Positions 9,829-20,346 of a stretch of 64,000 nt of DNA are shown here, one piece after another. This DNA comes from Symsagittifera roscoffensis. Taxonomy: Eukaryota; Xenacoelomorpha; Acoela; Convolutidae. The stretch covers positions 67,365,374 to 67,429,373 of the forward strand of contig NC_087065.1 in the NCBI RefSeq assembly GCF_963678635.1, given 5' to 3'. Below the pieces are notes generated by a model. It was not told the DNA's origin and did not search any database. It worked only from the letters and a program-made list of their open reading frames with translations. The translations under genes were made by a program, and so were the position numbers. Each line of letters begins with the position of its first letter. The stretch's first letter is position 1.

Positions 9829-10915
9829 CGATGACCATAGAGTGATCGTGGGGATGTCAAACGATTTATGGTTCCGAGGATTGGAGATAAAAGAGGAAGG
9901 AGAGAGAATGAAGAACTCCAAGGAGACCAGAGCTCATTTGGAAGTGATGGTTTTAAGAACGAAACCAGAGGCTAACAAGTGGCTGCACTTGAACCCTCGG
10001 ATACCAGCATTGGGCGAGGATGCTTTCGAGCGAGGCCCAGTGATGATCAGGAAGATCCATGCCTACTTAGTGAAAGTGGTAAACCTGGCCGAAAATGCTG
10101 AAGAGAAATCAGCCGAGTTCGTGAACAGAGTGTGCCAAGTGACCCTGGAAGCTTTCTGGACACAGAATGTGAAGGAAGAAAAAGGCTTTGACCGGACTGA
10201 CAGCATGTTGGAAAGGCTAGGAGCCGGATGGAACGCGTCCTTCTTGGCAAAAATATACCCTTCGCTTTCTCGATACCTGATAAAAGAACTCCTCGTAGTC
10301 GTAGAAGAATCAATCGTTGAATTACTAGCCCTAATCGTGACGTTTGGAGCAGAGAACTTTGTTAAAGGACCAGCGATACTGCTCACTGAGGGAGTACAAA
10401 ATTTGCGATCAGATGGGCTTCTAACATTGATTGCGATAACGCATAGAAATTTGGGAGGATTGACGAATTTGACAAGCTAGCCGGAGCAGATGAAGGAGAA
10501 CGTGAGGAAATTCGATGTGAAGCGATCCACGGATTCCTGGAATAAGATAAAAGATTTGCGACATACTCGTATCCAGTACTTCCTGCAGCAGAGTCGCTTT
10601 GGAACAGGAGAGGATGAAACGATTCAGAGGGAGGAAGACGTGCGACGTCATGCTGTGGGCATGCCCCTACTAACTGATCTGCGCTTAGCTATGAGGATCG
10701 ATCCCTTAGCATTGATCAGAGGAGCCACGGAGTTCGTGACGGTCATATATGGACCCGCAGTCACGTTTGCGTTCCCTGATGTTAAGGTGGAAATATACAG
10801 GAGGTCGGTGCTGCACCTGAACCCCATATCAGCAGTCGACGGAAGTGCGCTGAATCGGTGTGAGCAGCATGTGACGAATATCTATTGTTTGCAAAGATAT
10901 CGGAGCCAGAGATGA
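9779..10915 (+). pseudogene. Accessory block of unknown function (copy A, 9.8-10.9 kb)
   Basis: One frame with a single TAG at 10,478-10,480. I recognise no domain. The first part is mostly helical and charged (SNDLWFRGLEI near the start). The second part contains PLLTDLRLAMRIDPLALIRG and VIYGP, which match copies D and E (minus strand 47,056-47,349 and 22,632-22,925: PFLTDMCQAIGSDPLGVVRG, CIYGP). Conservation of this part in both subfamilies shows it was once coding. A frameshift near 10,900 follows. Confidence 0.6.
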
Positions 10916-12072
10916 CGGTCGTCAACTTTGACGATCACTTCCGTGATCGTATGGGAGAAGTGGACAGAGGACTCATTGAAGTTGTCCCTAAACTCTGGAA
11001 TCTAAGACCCTACGACAAAACAAACGGCGAGGTCACAAGAATTCCTCGACTGATTGCAGCATACCATAAGGTGAGAAAAGAGACGAAAGGTTGGGGTGAT
11101 TATAAGAAACTGCCAGAGGAAATCCCTGAATTCCCTCTGATAAGAAGGATGTTGCTCGGAGCAGTCTCTGCAGTGCAAACTCCTAGGTTGAGAGCTTTTG
11201 AGAATAATGAAAGGAGGATGACGAAATTCTCAGAAACGATGGACCCGTGTTTTGTGGGCAGAAATTCCGCAGTGCTGCACTATACGCAGTTTGCTTACAC
11301 GGATGAAGCAACGAGAACACGAATGAGCAATGCAGCGACTCCGAAGCCTGGGAGATTTGACGAGGAATAGGCGAAACTGGGTCTAGCGCCTATGGTGATG
11401 GGAGACAAGGATGAATTACCAGAAGCCTCCCTGATCTTCACGAGTGTGAAACCAGGGTTAACGGTGGGAGGAACGCTACGGACTAGAACCATGCTAGCAC
11501 CCTTCGGCTATGAGGAGATCAAAGTAGTTCATGGAGAGGAGGAAGATCAGTCAGCTGGCAGTCTAATTGTACCAAAATTTCCTGATGGGACCGGGAGCGA
11601 GGAGCAAGGGCCCTCAAGTTCAGGAAAGAACCTAGAACGAGACGATGGGCAGGGAGGAAGCCGTCGATCGGAAGAACCTATGCAACAGGATCCCGATCAA
11701 GCTGAGAAAGAAGACGATAAGGCTTCGACTGGAGGAGTATCCAGCCTAGACTTCAATTTCCTCAGTGATTTTCAAAACGGCGCGGACGCGTTGGAAGCGA
11801 CGACTGAGCCAGCAGACGAGGGTACTTCCACGCTGGAACCCCCGTCGGCCTTTATGGGAATGAAACGGAAATTGCCGGAGAGCGGCTCTCCGAGCAATTC
11901 TAAAAATACCGAACAGAAACTCTTAATGGAATCACCAAGAAAAAGAAGCATAGAAGGCGCTGCTAGAGTACTTTTCCTGGGAACGTTGCCCGAAGAAGAG
12001 TGGGAGGTGCATCATAGAGACCATGAAAATAGGACGAGATGCAGAATGCATAGAGTGTTCTTCATGAAATAG
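10885..12072 (+). pseudogene. Accessory block with acidic, low-complexity C-terminal half (copy A)
   Basis: One frame with a single TAG at 11,368-11,370. The first 160 codons contain EEIPEFPLIRRMLLGA, which corresponds to DMLPATIPEFLTVRRMTLGA in copies D and E. The rest (from 11,392) is rich in Glu, Asp, Ser, Pro and Gly, with a basic KRKLPE stretch near 11,870 and PRKRS near 11,938, either of which could be a nuclear localisation signal by composition. No enzymatic motif is seen. D and E have a shorter acidic segment at the same place (21,831-22,157 and 46,255-46,581, minus). Confidence 0.55.
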
Positions 12073-12904
12073 GTTTGGACAGTCGTTCAGAGCTACGGAA
12101 CCCAGTCTATTTTAAAACTAGGTCGCAACCGACGACTAATGCGGGAAGTCCTTGAAAAACGAGTGTGAGGGGAGATGTTGATTGACTCGGCCACTGACGA
12201 AAGTGAGGCAAACTTTCCTATCAAGATGACGCCGCAAGAAGACAAGGGAGAAGTGGTATATCTGTAAAGAACTCGGATGGGAACGATGCGATCAGAATGG
12301 GTGATTGACAAGATTAATGAAATGAAGATGAAACTGGGCAGCAAGGTGACATCGAGGAAGGCGCGAAAGACAAAGGCGGATTCCGAAATCTCGATGAAAG
12401 CTGTCAATTCAGCGAAAAGAAAACGCGTCGAGGAAGCTATGGACTTGGGACAGGGTGATGATCGATTACCTGGCACAGACAGGAAATTGACTGATGTAGC
12501 GATGGTACCACCCATTCTCATGGCAGGAATTAAATCAACCGGTTACAAAACCAAGAGGAGTGACCGCACTCTGACTGGAGCCAATGTTAGAAATGGAGAT
12601 ACTTAGCCAATGTGGAGAGAGTAGGCTTAAAGACTTTAAACCGTCTCCCATGAATCACGGAAAGGGAAGCGTCGTAGGGCAGCTAGTCCCAGTGGAATAT
12701 AACAGACTGACTGTGTCGGAAACTGTACTGATTATGTATGGATGAACCCGCCGGTGGATACATGGAGATGTTAGAGTACAGAAATTCGGCCAGAGGACAC
12801 TTGATGGCTCTGGATGACAAAAGTGCCATGGAAGGTTATTTGGAGTTGATGATGAAAGCACCACCCTGAAGCAGAAGGCATACGGAACTCTGGTATCGTC
12901 TGAA
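12073..12904 (+). pseudogene. Degraded accessory segment between acidic block and 553-codon ORF (copy A)
   Basis: The frame used before 12,072 can be followed with TAG, TGA and TAA stops to an open, basic piece at 12,277-12,606 (KRKRVEE, ARKTKAD). It stays closed until the next ORF starts at 12,905. This corresponds to the small charged segment at 45,954-46,148 (minus) in copy E. No known domain. Confidence 0.45.
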
Positions 12905-14566
12905 ATGCACGTGGAAACGATCGAGCAGTTGGTGAGCTTTCCATGGAGAGCGGTAGTGTTACGATACTTCGAAGAAGAAATGAGAACCACGCCTAAGATA
13001 CACGCTCTGATAGCAATACCTTACGTGAGAACAGAGCTACAACTGAGGTTCGCTTGGTGCATGATGGGACTGACTCGCGGGGAATATGACTCAGAAGAAA
13101 GAAAAAGATCGAAAGAGGAGAAGGTGTTCTTAATGACGAGTGTGAGAGATCTGATGACCCAAAAAGGAGCAGCAGTAGCGTGCGCGAAGCGGAGAGACGC
13201 TCTCTGTTTCGTTCGATTCATAAGAGAACAAATTTCAGTACCAGCATCAAGCACTTGTGTCATGATGCTAAGGGAAGGCGATGAAAGAACGAAAACCTTG
13301 CTCTTGCTTGCTCTTTTGGACATATATCAGAGCAAACCAATGCGAGTAAACATGAAAGAACCCGTGGAGCTAGAACCGATGAAGAAATTAGACGAAATAA
13401 GGATGTTCTCAAACAAAGAGCCGAGGCTCTCGAAAGAATCTATGAGAGCTCTGCCGAAATCCAGTGAATACCGTGGACCAATCAGGAAAAAATCATACAG
13501 TTACGTATCCGAAACAATAGGGATAGCGTACAACCCTTTCTTAAATGAAGACATACGCGATTGCTTCTTTGGTTACGAGCAAGCAGTGTTGCTAAGGTTC
13601 TCGACGTCAAGGATTGCAACGATAGGAAGCGCTGCTAATCAGCAGACCCGGCTGGAACTAGTCTTGGAGGAAGAGGTGACGGCACCTTCAGTACCAAAAT
13701 CGGACAACCGAGTGGAGTTTGGATTGGGAATCTCAGACAAATTGCTGAGAACGAGTCTTATGGTAATGTGGGAACTAATGAAATCATCATTGTGTCCGAG
13801 TCCCAACGCTGATTTGATATTAGGAGCGACACAAGATGTGCAGAGGGAACTGACTTCAGACTGTAACTTGCATGACCTGAACATCATCTATAATTTGATG
13901 ACAAAAGCCTCTAAGGGCAACGGAGAAGACAAGGTAGAGTTGCCTGACAGCGAACCAGATGACTGGGTCAAACCTGGTAGCTGCCTGGCAGAAGTCTGTG
14001 GACTGGAAGGTCACATCTGTGAAGGTCTGAATTGCGTAAAGACCATGGAGAAGCAACACAAGCAATTGATGATAATGTTTGGGAACATTGTGGTGAAGGC
14101 GAAAACAGAAACGGAACTGATTGCAGATTGCCATGGTGGAACCGAGGTGAATCTAGTGACTGCACTAGGATTCTACAGCATATTTGGTTCTTTAGAGTCA
14201 CTATTGAATCTAGAACAAAAGCATGAGATGGTCACGGCCATCAGTGTAGAAGTGTTTCCAGGAGTTTTGCAGACTGAGCAAAAGAACATAGGAAAGTGGA
14301 GGGAAGCGATCGAGGCGGAAACGAACATTCAGCACAGTGAAACTTATCGCAGATCGTCGGAAGCGCGATATTTGTTGGGATCGACATTAGCTCCAATGTG
14401 CAAAAGCAGATACCCAGTGCATTTCGTAGCGGTGGATGTGAAGAGTACGAGAACGATCGCGGATCAAGCCTTCTCAGTGCCAAAATGCGTGAGACTAGTC
14501 AGAAAATCTTACGAGTTACTGTGCAAAATGTTCTCAGCAGTTACTGTTTATTTTGATTTTAGTTAG
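12905..14566 (+). CDS. Conserved accessory protein of unknown family, 553 codons
   Basis: The longest intact ORF of copy A; its start ATG is at 12,905. I do not recognise the family. Mostly helical in appearance, no signal peptide or membrane segment. Conserved spots are RRDALCFVRFIREQI near residue 100, EVCGLEGHIC with several Cys and His near 365-375, and DQAFSVPKCVRL near 530. All recur in fragment C (24,661-26,300). Copy E matches at DATCFLRWIM and DKVFAAPKCLRLS. In copy A the last codons (from about 14,535) are foreign: the frame runs across a deletion junction into the sequence before the LTR. Fragment C shows the real continuation, with VDENDEV and THDEFPCHC. The true protein was therefore about 250 residues longer. 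Confidence 0.6.
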   Translation: MHVETIEQLVSFPWRAVVLRYFEEEMRTTPKIHALIAIPYVRTELQLRFAWCMMGLTRGEYDSEERKRSKEEKVFLMTSVRDLMTQKGAAVACAKRRDALCFVRFIREQISVPASSTCVMMLREGDERTKTLLLLALLDIYQSKPMRVNMKEPVELEPMKKLDEIRMFSNKEPRLSKESMRALPKSSEYRGPIRKKSYSYVSETIGIAYNPFLNEDIRDCFFGYEQAVLLRFSTSRIATIGSAANQQTRLELVLEEEVTAPSVPKSDNRVEFGLGISDKLLRTSLMVMWELMKSSLCPSPNADLILGATQDVQRELTSDCNLHDLNIIYNLMTKASKGNGEDKVELPDSEPDDWVKPGSCLAEVCGLEGHICEGLNCVKTMEKQHKQLMIMFGNIVVKAKTETELIADCHGGTEVNLVTALGFYSIFGSLESLLNLEQKHEMVTAISVEVFPGVLQTEQKNIGKWREAIEAETNIQHSETYRRSSEARYLLGSTLAPMCKSRYPVHFVAVDVKSTRTIADQAFSVPKCVRLVRKSYELLCKMFSAVTVYFDFS

Positions 14567-14573
14567 TGGCTTT

Positions 14574-14678
14574 GGCAGAGACGGTGAAAAGCATGTAGAG
14601 CTGTGGTTAGTTGCTAGCCAGTCCTTTTAGAACCTAGCTTTATTTTCCGTCGATATGTACATCCGGGCGAAAGTTACA
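14574..14678 (+). repeat. Terminal 105 bp of an A/B/C-type LTR
   Basis: The sequence from GGCAGAGACGGTGAAAAGCA to GCGAAAGTTACA matches the 3' ends of the LTRs at 27,236-28,152 and 49,389-50,284. The rest of the LTR is missing. The preceding 24 bp (14,550-14,573) match 26,761-26,784 in fragment C, so two deletions joined ORF, pre-LTR sequence and LTR end. Confidence 0.75.
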
Positions 14679-14700
14679 GAACTTAAAATTTTTATTCAAA

Positions 14701-14728
14701 CGTTTTCGCACATTTTGTGCATCATCAG
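14701..14728 (-). ncRNA. Hammerhead-ribozyme-like motif of PLE (CTGATGA form)
   Basis: The minus strand reads CTGATGA, a GCACA-AAA-TGTGC hairpin, then GAAAACG. This is the CUGANGA/stem II/GAAA core described for hammerhead motifs in the terminal repeats of Penelope elements. Stem III and the cleavage site are not convincingly closed in my reading, so activity is open. Confidence 0.5.
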
Positions 14729-14832
14729 GATTAAAGTTTTTTACAATATTTACAAAACGATCAAAGATCTGAAAAATGAGAAACATGTCTAGAAATGCTT
14801 TTAATTTTTTTGACCAATCAAATTTAAAGAAC

Positions 14833-16033
14833 TGTTATTATATAAAAAATTACATAATCAAAAAAAACTTTTTCCTGTAAATTTCTGATATTTCTTTTTA
14901 GCTTTTTGTTCTTTAAAATTAATAGCATGCGTTAAATGTGTAAAATCAAACAAATGTTTTCGCTTATTTTTGTGCATCTTCAGGTTTTCAAAAGTCTAAA
15001 CTATCTGTAAAAAAAGATCAAAGATCATAAAAAGTGTCATAAACATCAATATTTGAAAATGTAAAAAATTCAACCAATCAAAACTTTACAAATATTACTG
15101 AAATTATGTAACAACCATTATGTAACAATTCGAAACACTTTTTTCAGAATTTTCTGAAAGTTTTCACTTTTTTTTTTAACAATTTCGTTTTGTTGCTTTT
15201 TTCATGCCAACATGTAAGTTATTTCAAAGTTTTTGTTTTAACCAGAATTTTCCGATTCTGGAACTATAGCCTTAGTGTCAGCTCCCTACTTCTAAACTCG
15301 TCGCGCGTTATACTTGCCGGTCTCTCTTTCCTAATGTGCATCGCCTCTAATGTAAGTAACTTGATGCTGCTGGACGCTTGGTCGATTATCTTCCATTTAA
15401 ACTCCGACCACTGCCACACTGCCTTATATGCTGTCCAACTGGGTTATCCTCTTTTTGGTGTTCCTCAATTCTTGTGATGAGATGTCGTACCATCTGGCCA
15501 ACATAGATGGATTTGCACTCATAACTTTCAAGTCTGTACACCACTTTTGAATTCAGTTCACTGGAAAAGGAGGATTTTAGAGAGGCATACACGTTTTTGT
15601 TTTCCTCGTCGTGAATATTATCTGCGCGTTGGTTTTGCTAATGTCTGACTGTGATTCCCCCTATATTGGACCATGAAGATGGGTGATGAATCACTGCTAT
15701 AATCACAGGGCTTCTTTTTCTCAGTCATTTGTTTTTTGTTTTTGCTTTCCCTGATGATCTTTTCAAGGGCATGGGATGCAATTCGCGACAACCAACTTTC
15801 CGGATATTTGTTATCCAACCACTGTTAACGGTTGATTTTTGTCGCTTTATCATATTCTTCCCATGTTGACGTACTGCGGAAAACCCGGTGAACAGTCCCC
15901 TCAATCACATTTCTCTTGTACTGAAGGAGGGCGCAGCTTCTAAAACTTAGTGTGGTACCTGTATCTGTTGATTTTTGATACCACCCACAGTTAATTTTTG
16001 TGCTTTTGTCAATACTAATTTGTAAATCCGAAA
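14833..16033. repeat. Tandem duplication inside PLE, unit 1 (about 1.2 kb)
   Basis: Sequence from TTATTATATAAAAAATTACA near 14,837 recurs starting at 16,034-16,036, with a constant offset of about 1,202 bp for every sub-feature, through 17,235. Differences are few (single bases such as C/T at 14,938-16,141). Unit 1 ends inside the RT at AAATCCGAAAATG. Confidence 0.85.
14956..14983 (-). ncRNA. Hammerhead-like motif of PLE (CTGAAGA form)
   Basis: Minus strand: CTGAAGA, GCACAAAAATAAGC, GAAAAC. The core is conserved but stem II is weakened by AAGC in place of GTGC. A third copy is at 16,158-16,184 with CTGAGGA, and the motif recurs at 28,422-28,450. Confidence 0.4.
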
Positions 16034-16130
16034 ATGTTATTATATAAAAAATTACATAATCAATAAAAACTTTTTCCTGTAAATTTCTGATATTTCTTTT
16101 TAGCTTTTTGTTCTTTAAAATTATTAGCAT
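15264..16130 (-). pseudogene. PLE RT C-terminal part and GIY-YIG endonuclease (unit 1)
   Basis: On the minus strand: SDLQISIDKSTKINCGWYQK and EGTVHRVFRSTSTW (RT thumb region of Penelope), NKYPESWLSRIASHALEKII (linker), then YECKSIYVGQMVRHLITRIE (GIY-YIG core, IYVGQ in place of the canonical LYVGQT form) and GQHIRQCG, ending with LTLEAMHIRKERP and EFRSRELTL. Frameshifts lie near 15,600 and 15,420. The endonuclease would nick target DNA for priming. Upstream RT is absent. Confidence 0.75.
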
Positions 16131-17235
16131 GCGTTAAAATTGTAAAATCAAACAAATGTTTTCGCTTATTTTTGTGCATCCTCAGGTTTTCAAAAGTCTA
16201 AATAATCTGTAAAAAAAGATCAAAGATCATAAAAAGTGTCATAAACATCAATATTTGAAAATGTAAAAAATTCAACCAATCAAAACTTTGCAAATATTAC
16301 TGAAATTATGTAACAACCATTATGCAACAATTTGAAACACTTTTTCAGAATTTTCTGAAAGTTTTCACTTTTTTGTTTTAACAATTTCGTTTTGTTGCTT
16401 TTTTCATGCCAACATGTAAGTTATTTCAAAATTTTTGTTTTAACCAGAATTTTCCGATTCTGGAACTATAGCCTTAGTGTCAGCTCCCTACTTCTAAACT
16501 CGTCGCGCGTTATACTTGCCGGTCTCTCTTTCCTAATGTGCATCGCCTCTAATGTAAGTAACTTGATGCTGCTGGACGCTTGGTCGATTATCTTCCATTT
16601 AAACTCCGACCATGGCCACACTGCCTTATATGCTGTCCAACTGGGGTATCCTCTTTTTGGTGTTCCTCAATTCTTGTGATGAGATGTCGGACCATCTGGC
16701 CAACATAGATGGATTTGCACTCACAACTTTCAAGTCTGTACACCACTTTTGAATTCAGTTCACTGGAAAAAGGAGGATTTTAGAGAGGCATACAAGTTTT
16801 TGTTTTCCTCGTCGTGAATATTATCTGCGCATTGGTTTTGCTAATGTCTGACTGTGATTCCCCCTATATTGGACCATGAAGATGGGTGATGAATCACTGC
16901 TATAATCACAGGGCTTCTTTTTCTCAGTCATTTGTTTTTTGTTTTTGCTTTCCCTGATGATCTTTTCAAGGGCATGGGATGCAATTCGCGACAACCAACT
17001 TTCCGGATATTTGTTATCCAACCACTGTTAACGGTTGATTTTTGTCGCTTTATCATATTCTTCCCATGTTGACGTACTGCGGAAAACCCGGTGAACAGTC
17101 CCCTCAATCACATTTCTCTTGTACTGAAGGAGGGCGCAGCTTCTAAAACTTAGTGTGGTACCTGTATCTGTTGATTTTTGATACCACCCACAGTTAATTT
17201 TTGTGCTTTTGTCAATACTAATTTGTAAATCCGAA
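16034..17235. repeat. Tandem duplication inside PLE, unit 2 (about 1.2 kb)
   Basis: Second unit of the duplication. Unlike unit 1, it continues without a break into the upstream RT and PHD-like sequence, so the junction at about 16,034 is the new one. Confidence 0.85.
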
Positions 17236-17345
17236 AAAGCCAATTTCCCTTTTGTGTTTGGTGTCTCTATTGTGAACTGTAAATTTGGATGTAGTAAGTT
17301 TGCATCCCGTAGCTTTGTTTCAGGATCATCCTTCACTGTTCTCAC
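16466..17345 (-). pseudogene. PLE RT C-terminal part and GIY-YIG endonuclease (unit 2)
   Basis: Same content as unit 1, but with a longer upstream end: the RT piece extends to 17,345 and includes LRDANLLHPNLQFTIETPN, just downstream of the position of the catalytic YVDD motif, which here is degraded. Coding is broken by frameshifts near 16,740 and 17,025. Confidence 0.75.
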
Positions 17346-17623
17346 TATATCGTTAGAGTAACGGAGAAAAACCTAGCTTGCTGCACTGACTTACTTTTCT
17401 CTCCTATTGCGATGCATTTTCTACAATACCCGACGGTTTCACTTATATTTCGATAGTCATCTGATATATCAACCCATTTTACGTGATACCATTTCAAACA
17501 GCCTTCACATTCTACACCTTTTATTAGTTCTACAAAGTTATTAGCGCCGAGCATATTATTGTTCGCCGCTATCATTAACAACAACAACGACTTCGAGTGG
17601 TCCCAACATATCTTGTTCAACAA
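17345..17623 (-). pseudogene. PHD-like zinc finger fragment upstream of PLE RT
   Basis: Minus-strand frame with CEGCLKWYHVKWVDISDDY and YCRKCIAIG. The CxxC...WYH...CxxC pattern is the C-terminal half of a PHD finger, a chromatin-reading zinc fold. The first two Cys ligands and the Cys after WYH (Trp here) are not present. Better-preserved versions, fused in frame to RT, occur at 32,790-33,362, 35,288-35,863 and 37,832-38,350. Confidence 0.55.
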
Positions 17624-17959
17624 TGATTATGGATATTCTACCCGGTCTACTGCTTCTTGTAGATTCAGGTACCAAAACTTCGTCGCTCCAAATCAAATCA
17701 AAACTTCTGGATGCGATATGCGCGCCTCGCCAATCACCTGAGTCATTCAATTGACCTTTTCTGCATCACTGGCCTCAAAAGAAAACTTTCCGAATTCTAC
17801 TGGAATTGTTTCTATCTCCACTACAGTGTCTAAGACTCCTGTAGTTGGCGCATACTCTGCATCTGCAATAATTGTTTAATGTGCCCTAGACTCCTGCTTT
17901 AGTTTGCTTTGTTTGGGCGAAAACCCATCGGTACCAATCCGTAAATTCACTTATTATTA

Positions 17960-18962
17960 TGATTTTTTTAAATGAAAGAAGTTACAAAATTGACTGTGCT
18001 AAATGAGGATAACAAGGAGTCTGCCCTGGATGTTAAAAAAGGTGACATATTGAACAAAATGAGTAGAATGCGAAGCTTTTTTGAATTGGTACCACTTAGG
18101 GTGCGTTAATATATCGGAATCCGAATACGCAAACAGTATGGTATTTCATGACTTGCAAAAAACAACAAGAAGCAGATTGGACTTAGATTGATGTCAAAGT
18201 TTTTCTAAGATGAGTGGACGACATAGTTAGAGCTGTCAAGGGCGCTCCTGGGGTAGTCCTAGAGGCTGCTGAAAAGTTGCATCCAAACTTGCAGTTCACC
18301 ATAGAAGAACTTGATAGAAACGATAATTTGGCCATTTTGGATTTAAATAACAACGTGGACTCAATAAAAAATGTCACATGTGAGTGGTACAAAAAGCCCA
18401 CTGATACCGGCACCATTCTGGATTTTAGAGGCCGCGCACCTTTGCAATACGAAAGAAACAATATTGAGGGGACGGTCCATAGGGTTTTCACAAATACCTA
18501 ATATGGGAAAATTTTGACAAGGCATTAGAAAAAAAAATCGAAAACAACGGATTGAAAATCAAAATCCGAAAAATTATCCGGAGCACAAAAAAATTTTACA
18601 ATAAGAAAACTAAAAACTTGCTTGCCATCCCTCAAAACTTCATTTGCTCGTGAACTGAGATACAAAATTGTGTATAAGCGTACATGTAGTGAATGTAACT
18701 TCACCTATGTCGGCCAAACAGTCCGACTTTTAGCCACGAAGGTCGATGAACGCCAAAAAGAGAACTCCTCAGTAGGACAACACTTGTAAGATAAAAATAA
18801 GGAGGTAGGCGGTACTGCTGTGCTGAAGTCACTGATTATATACCAATAGCCAACACTCAGAAGCTACTCACACTAGAGGCTTTGCATATTTGGAGAGAGA
18901 GGCTGAGAATCAACACACGCGATGAATTCAGGAACCGTGAATCAACACTAAAATTACATGGA
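17960..18962 (+). mobile_element. Penelope-like element fragment, plus strand (second family)
   Basis: RT end at 18,214-18,501 (MDDIVRAVK, where YVDD would be expected; LHPNLQFTIEELDRNDNLAI; EWYKKPTDTGTIL; IEGTVHRVF), then a GIY-YIG-like segment around 18,660-18,960 (CSECNFTYVGQTVRLLATK) with stops. It is related to, but clearly different from, the minus-strand PLE next to it (roughly half of the residues agree in the RT end). Both are 5' truncated and lie back to back. Confidence 0.75.
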
Positions 18963-20339
18963 TACCAAGGCTAGCTAAGTTTTAAAAAAGTGAGAATCAA
19001 AAATATTCCCCAATCGAAATTTTATAACAATGAGAGAAAGAAAAAAATAAAAAATCTCAAAAATTTCCAAGAAAATGTTATTAATGATTATAGAATTTAG
19101 TATGTAACTACAGTTTTTAGAATTTGATTGGTGTAACAGTCGTCTGCTTATGTCACATATGAGGTTAAGAAAAATGAGCCCTATAACCATTGGCTCGAGG
19201 GTCAGGGACACTACCCCTTGTGCTTTTATACCTCATTCAGTCGGAGCCAATTCGGGTCGCGTAGGACATGAGAATACAAAATCGTGTTACAGCTTAAAGG
19301 CCTTTACCGAAATACCCCCACTCTAGAAAAAAGCACGTCCCCATGGCTGGGTTTCTACATACCTGAATCACCCAAACGCTATTAAAAACAAGGTTGGAAG
19401 CTCCAGTATACCATTATTTTTTATTAGACAGTAGACCTTGTTCCATTTCAGATCGATCAACCTAAAAATTGCCTTTTCTCAAGATGATAAAATGAAAAAC
19501 ACTCGAGAAATTAATTTAATAACTCATATAGTGACGTGATTCTAGAATTATGTAAATAATGTAAGCAAAGCAACCCTACGAGATTCTCGTGATAAGTAGT
19601 TTTAGGTCAATAAATTTAGTTTTCTGACTCATTGTGCAGCTTCACTCGTCTGCCTGCTCAATCAAGATTTTCTCTCGCCCAGCGATGATACTCTCGTAGA
19701 ATTTTGCCATGCTCTCTATGAGGAATAAGTCAGCTCTACTCGAATTGTTGATTTCAAAAAAAAATTGCGAACAGCAATTGTACTCTAGCCTGATTTTTTT
19801 TCGGTTTTTCCCGCAATTCTGATTTCAGTCTTCTGATAAAATAAACTGTTGATTTTCAATTGTCGTGAGAAACTTGGGTATGACATGGTCAATTCAAATA
19901 TTTCAAAAATTATTTTTTTTCTCAAAGTCAAGGTCAAACATCCAATGTAACCGACTGGCACATACTCCTTGGACTCAAGATCGATGTCCCCATTGCGCTT
20001 CTTCGTCATGTCAGTGAGGCACCAGAAAATTGAGTGTGCCTTAAGATACAAGGCCAGTGTTCATTTAGAGAAGTTTGCAGCAGATTCAACTTTATCTACA
20101 TCCCCAAAATTCACAGCCACACAAAATTGTCACTCGATAGCTAAACAGCAATCAATAACTTCATCCAATTACACCCTGGATTCCAGCTTTGTAAGCTATT
20201 TTTCTAAAATTTCTTCTGTTCAACCCAGTCAGAAAATATCAAGCAAATTTTGATCTATAATTAGATATAGTATATTAGATAACAATAGTCTATACGTTAA
20301 AAAAAATTCGTACTCTCAGATTTCATCCGAGTTCACACT
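18963..20339 (-). repeat. D/E-type LTR and flanking untranslated sequence (S1)
   Basis: No ORF of note. Read on the minus strand it shows landmarks in the order of the A/B/C LTRs: an ATTTAATTAAC-like block, AATAAAAAATAATGG (polyadenylation-like, near 19,425), CCCTGTTTTTAATAG, then ACCCAGCCATGGGGAC (near 19,345). The LTR at 49,389-50,284 has AATAAA, CCCTGTTTTTAG and ACCCAGCCATGAGG in the same order. I infer that this is the diverged LTR of the minus-oriented copy D. The exact ends are not determined. Copies: 30,301-31,615 and 39,691-42,456. Confidence 0.55.
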
Positions 20340-20346
20340 CATGTCC

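Larger units (their letters stand above)
1..14678 (+). mobile_element. Giant Ty3/gypsy-type LTR retrotransposon, copy A (5' truncated by window edge)
   Basis: In order, the copy shows protease, reverse transcriptase with YVDD, RNase H, an integrase with H2C2, DDE and GPF motifs, a macrodomain-like ORF, and about 8 kb of accessory coding sequence, ending in the last 105 bp of an LTR. The pol order protease-RT-RNase H-integrase is that of Ty3/gypsy elements. It aligns with copy B from B position about 56,240 onward. The copy is dead: stops and frameshifts break pol and most of the accessory part, while the macrodomain-like ORF and a 553-codon ORF remain open. Most of the LTR and the sequence before it are deleted, judged against fragment C at 24,661-28,152. 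Gag and the 5' LTR lie outside the window. Confidence 0.9.
14679..17950 (-). mobile_element. Penelope-like element (PLE), minus strand, with internal 1.2-kb duplication
   Basis: Read on the minus strand from 17,950 down: a PHD-like zinc finger (17,345-17,623), the end of an RT with WYQKSTDTGTTL and IEGTVHRVF, a basic linker, a GIY-YIG endonuclease segment (CKSIYVGQM), and untranslated DNA with two hammerhead-like motifs. RT joined to a C-terminal GIY-YIG endonuclease is the defining order of Penelope elements. Most of the RT domain is deleted. The element lies antisense to copy A and touches its LTR end. Confidence 0.8.

Noticed and set aside
7217-12072. Single in-frame TAG codons in the copy A accessory frames as programmed readthrough
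   Set aside because: TGA and TAA stops and several frameshifts occur as well, and pol carries the same kinds of lesions. Ordinary decay explains them.
6704-14566. Accessory region as a retroviral-type envelope
   Set aside because: No signal peptide, furin-like site or membrane-spanning segment is visible in any of the blocks.
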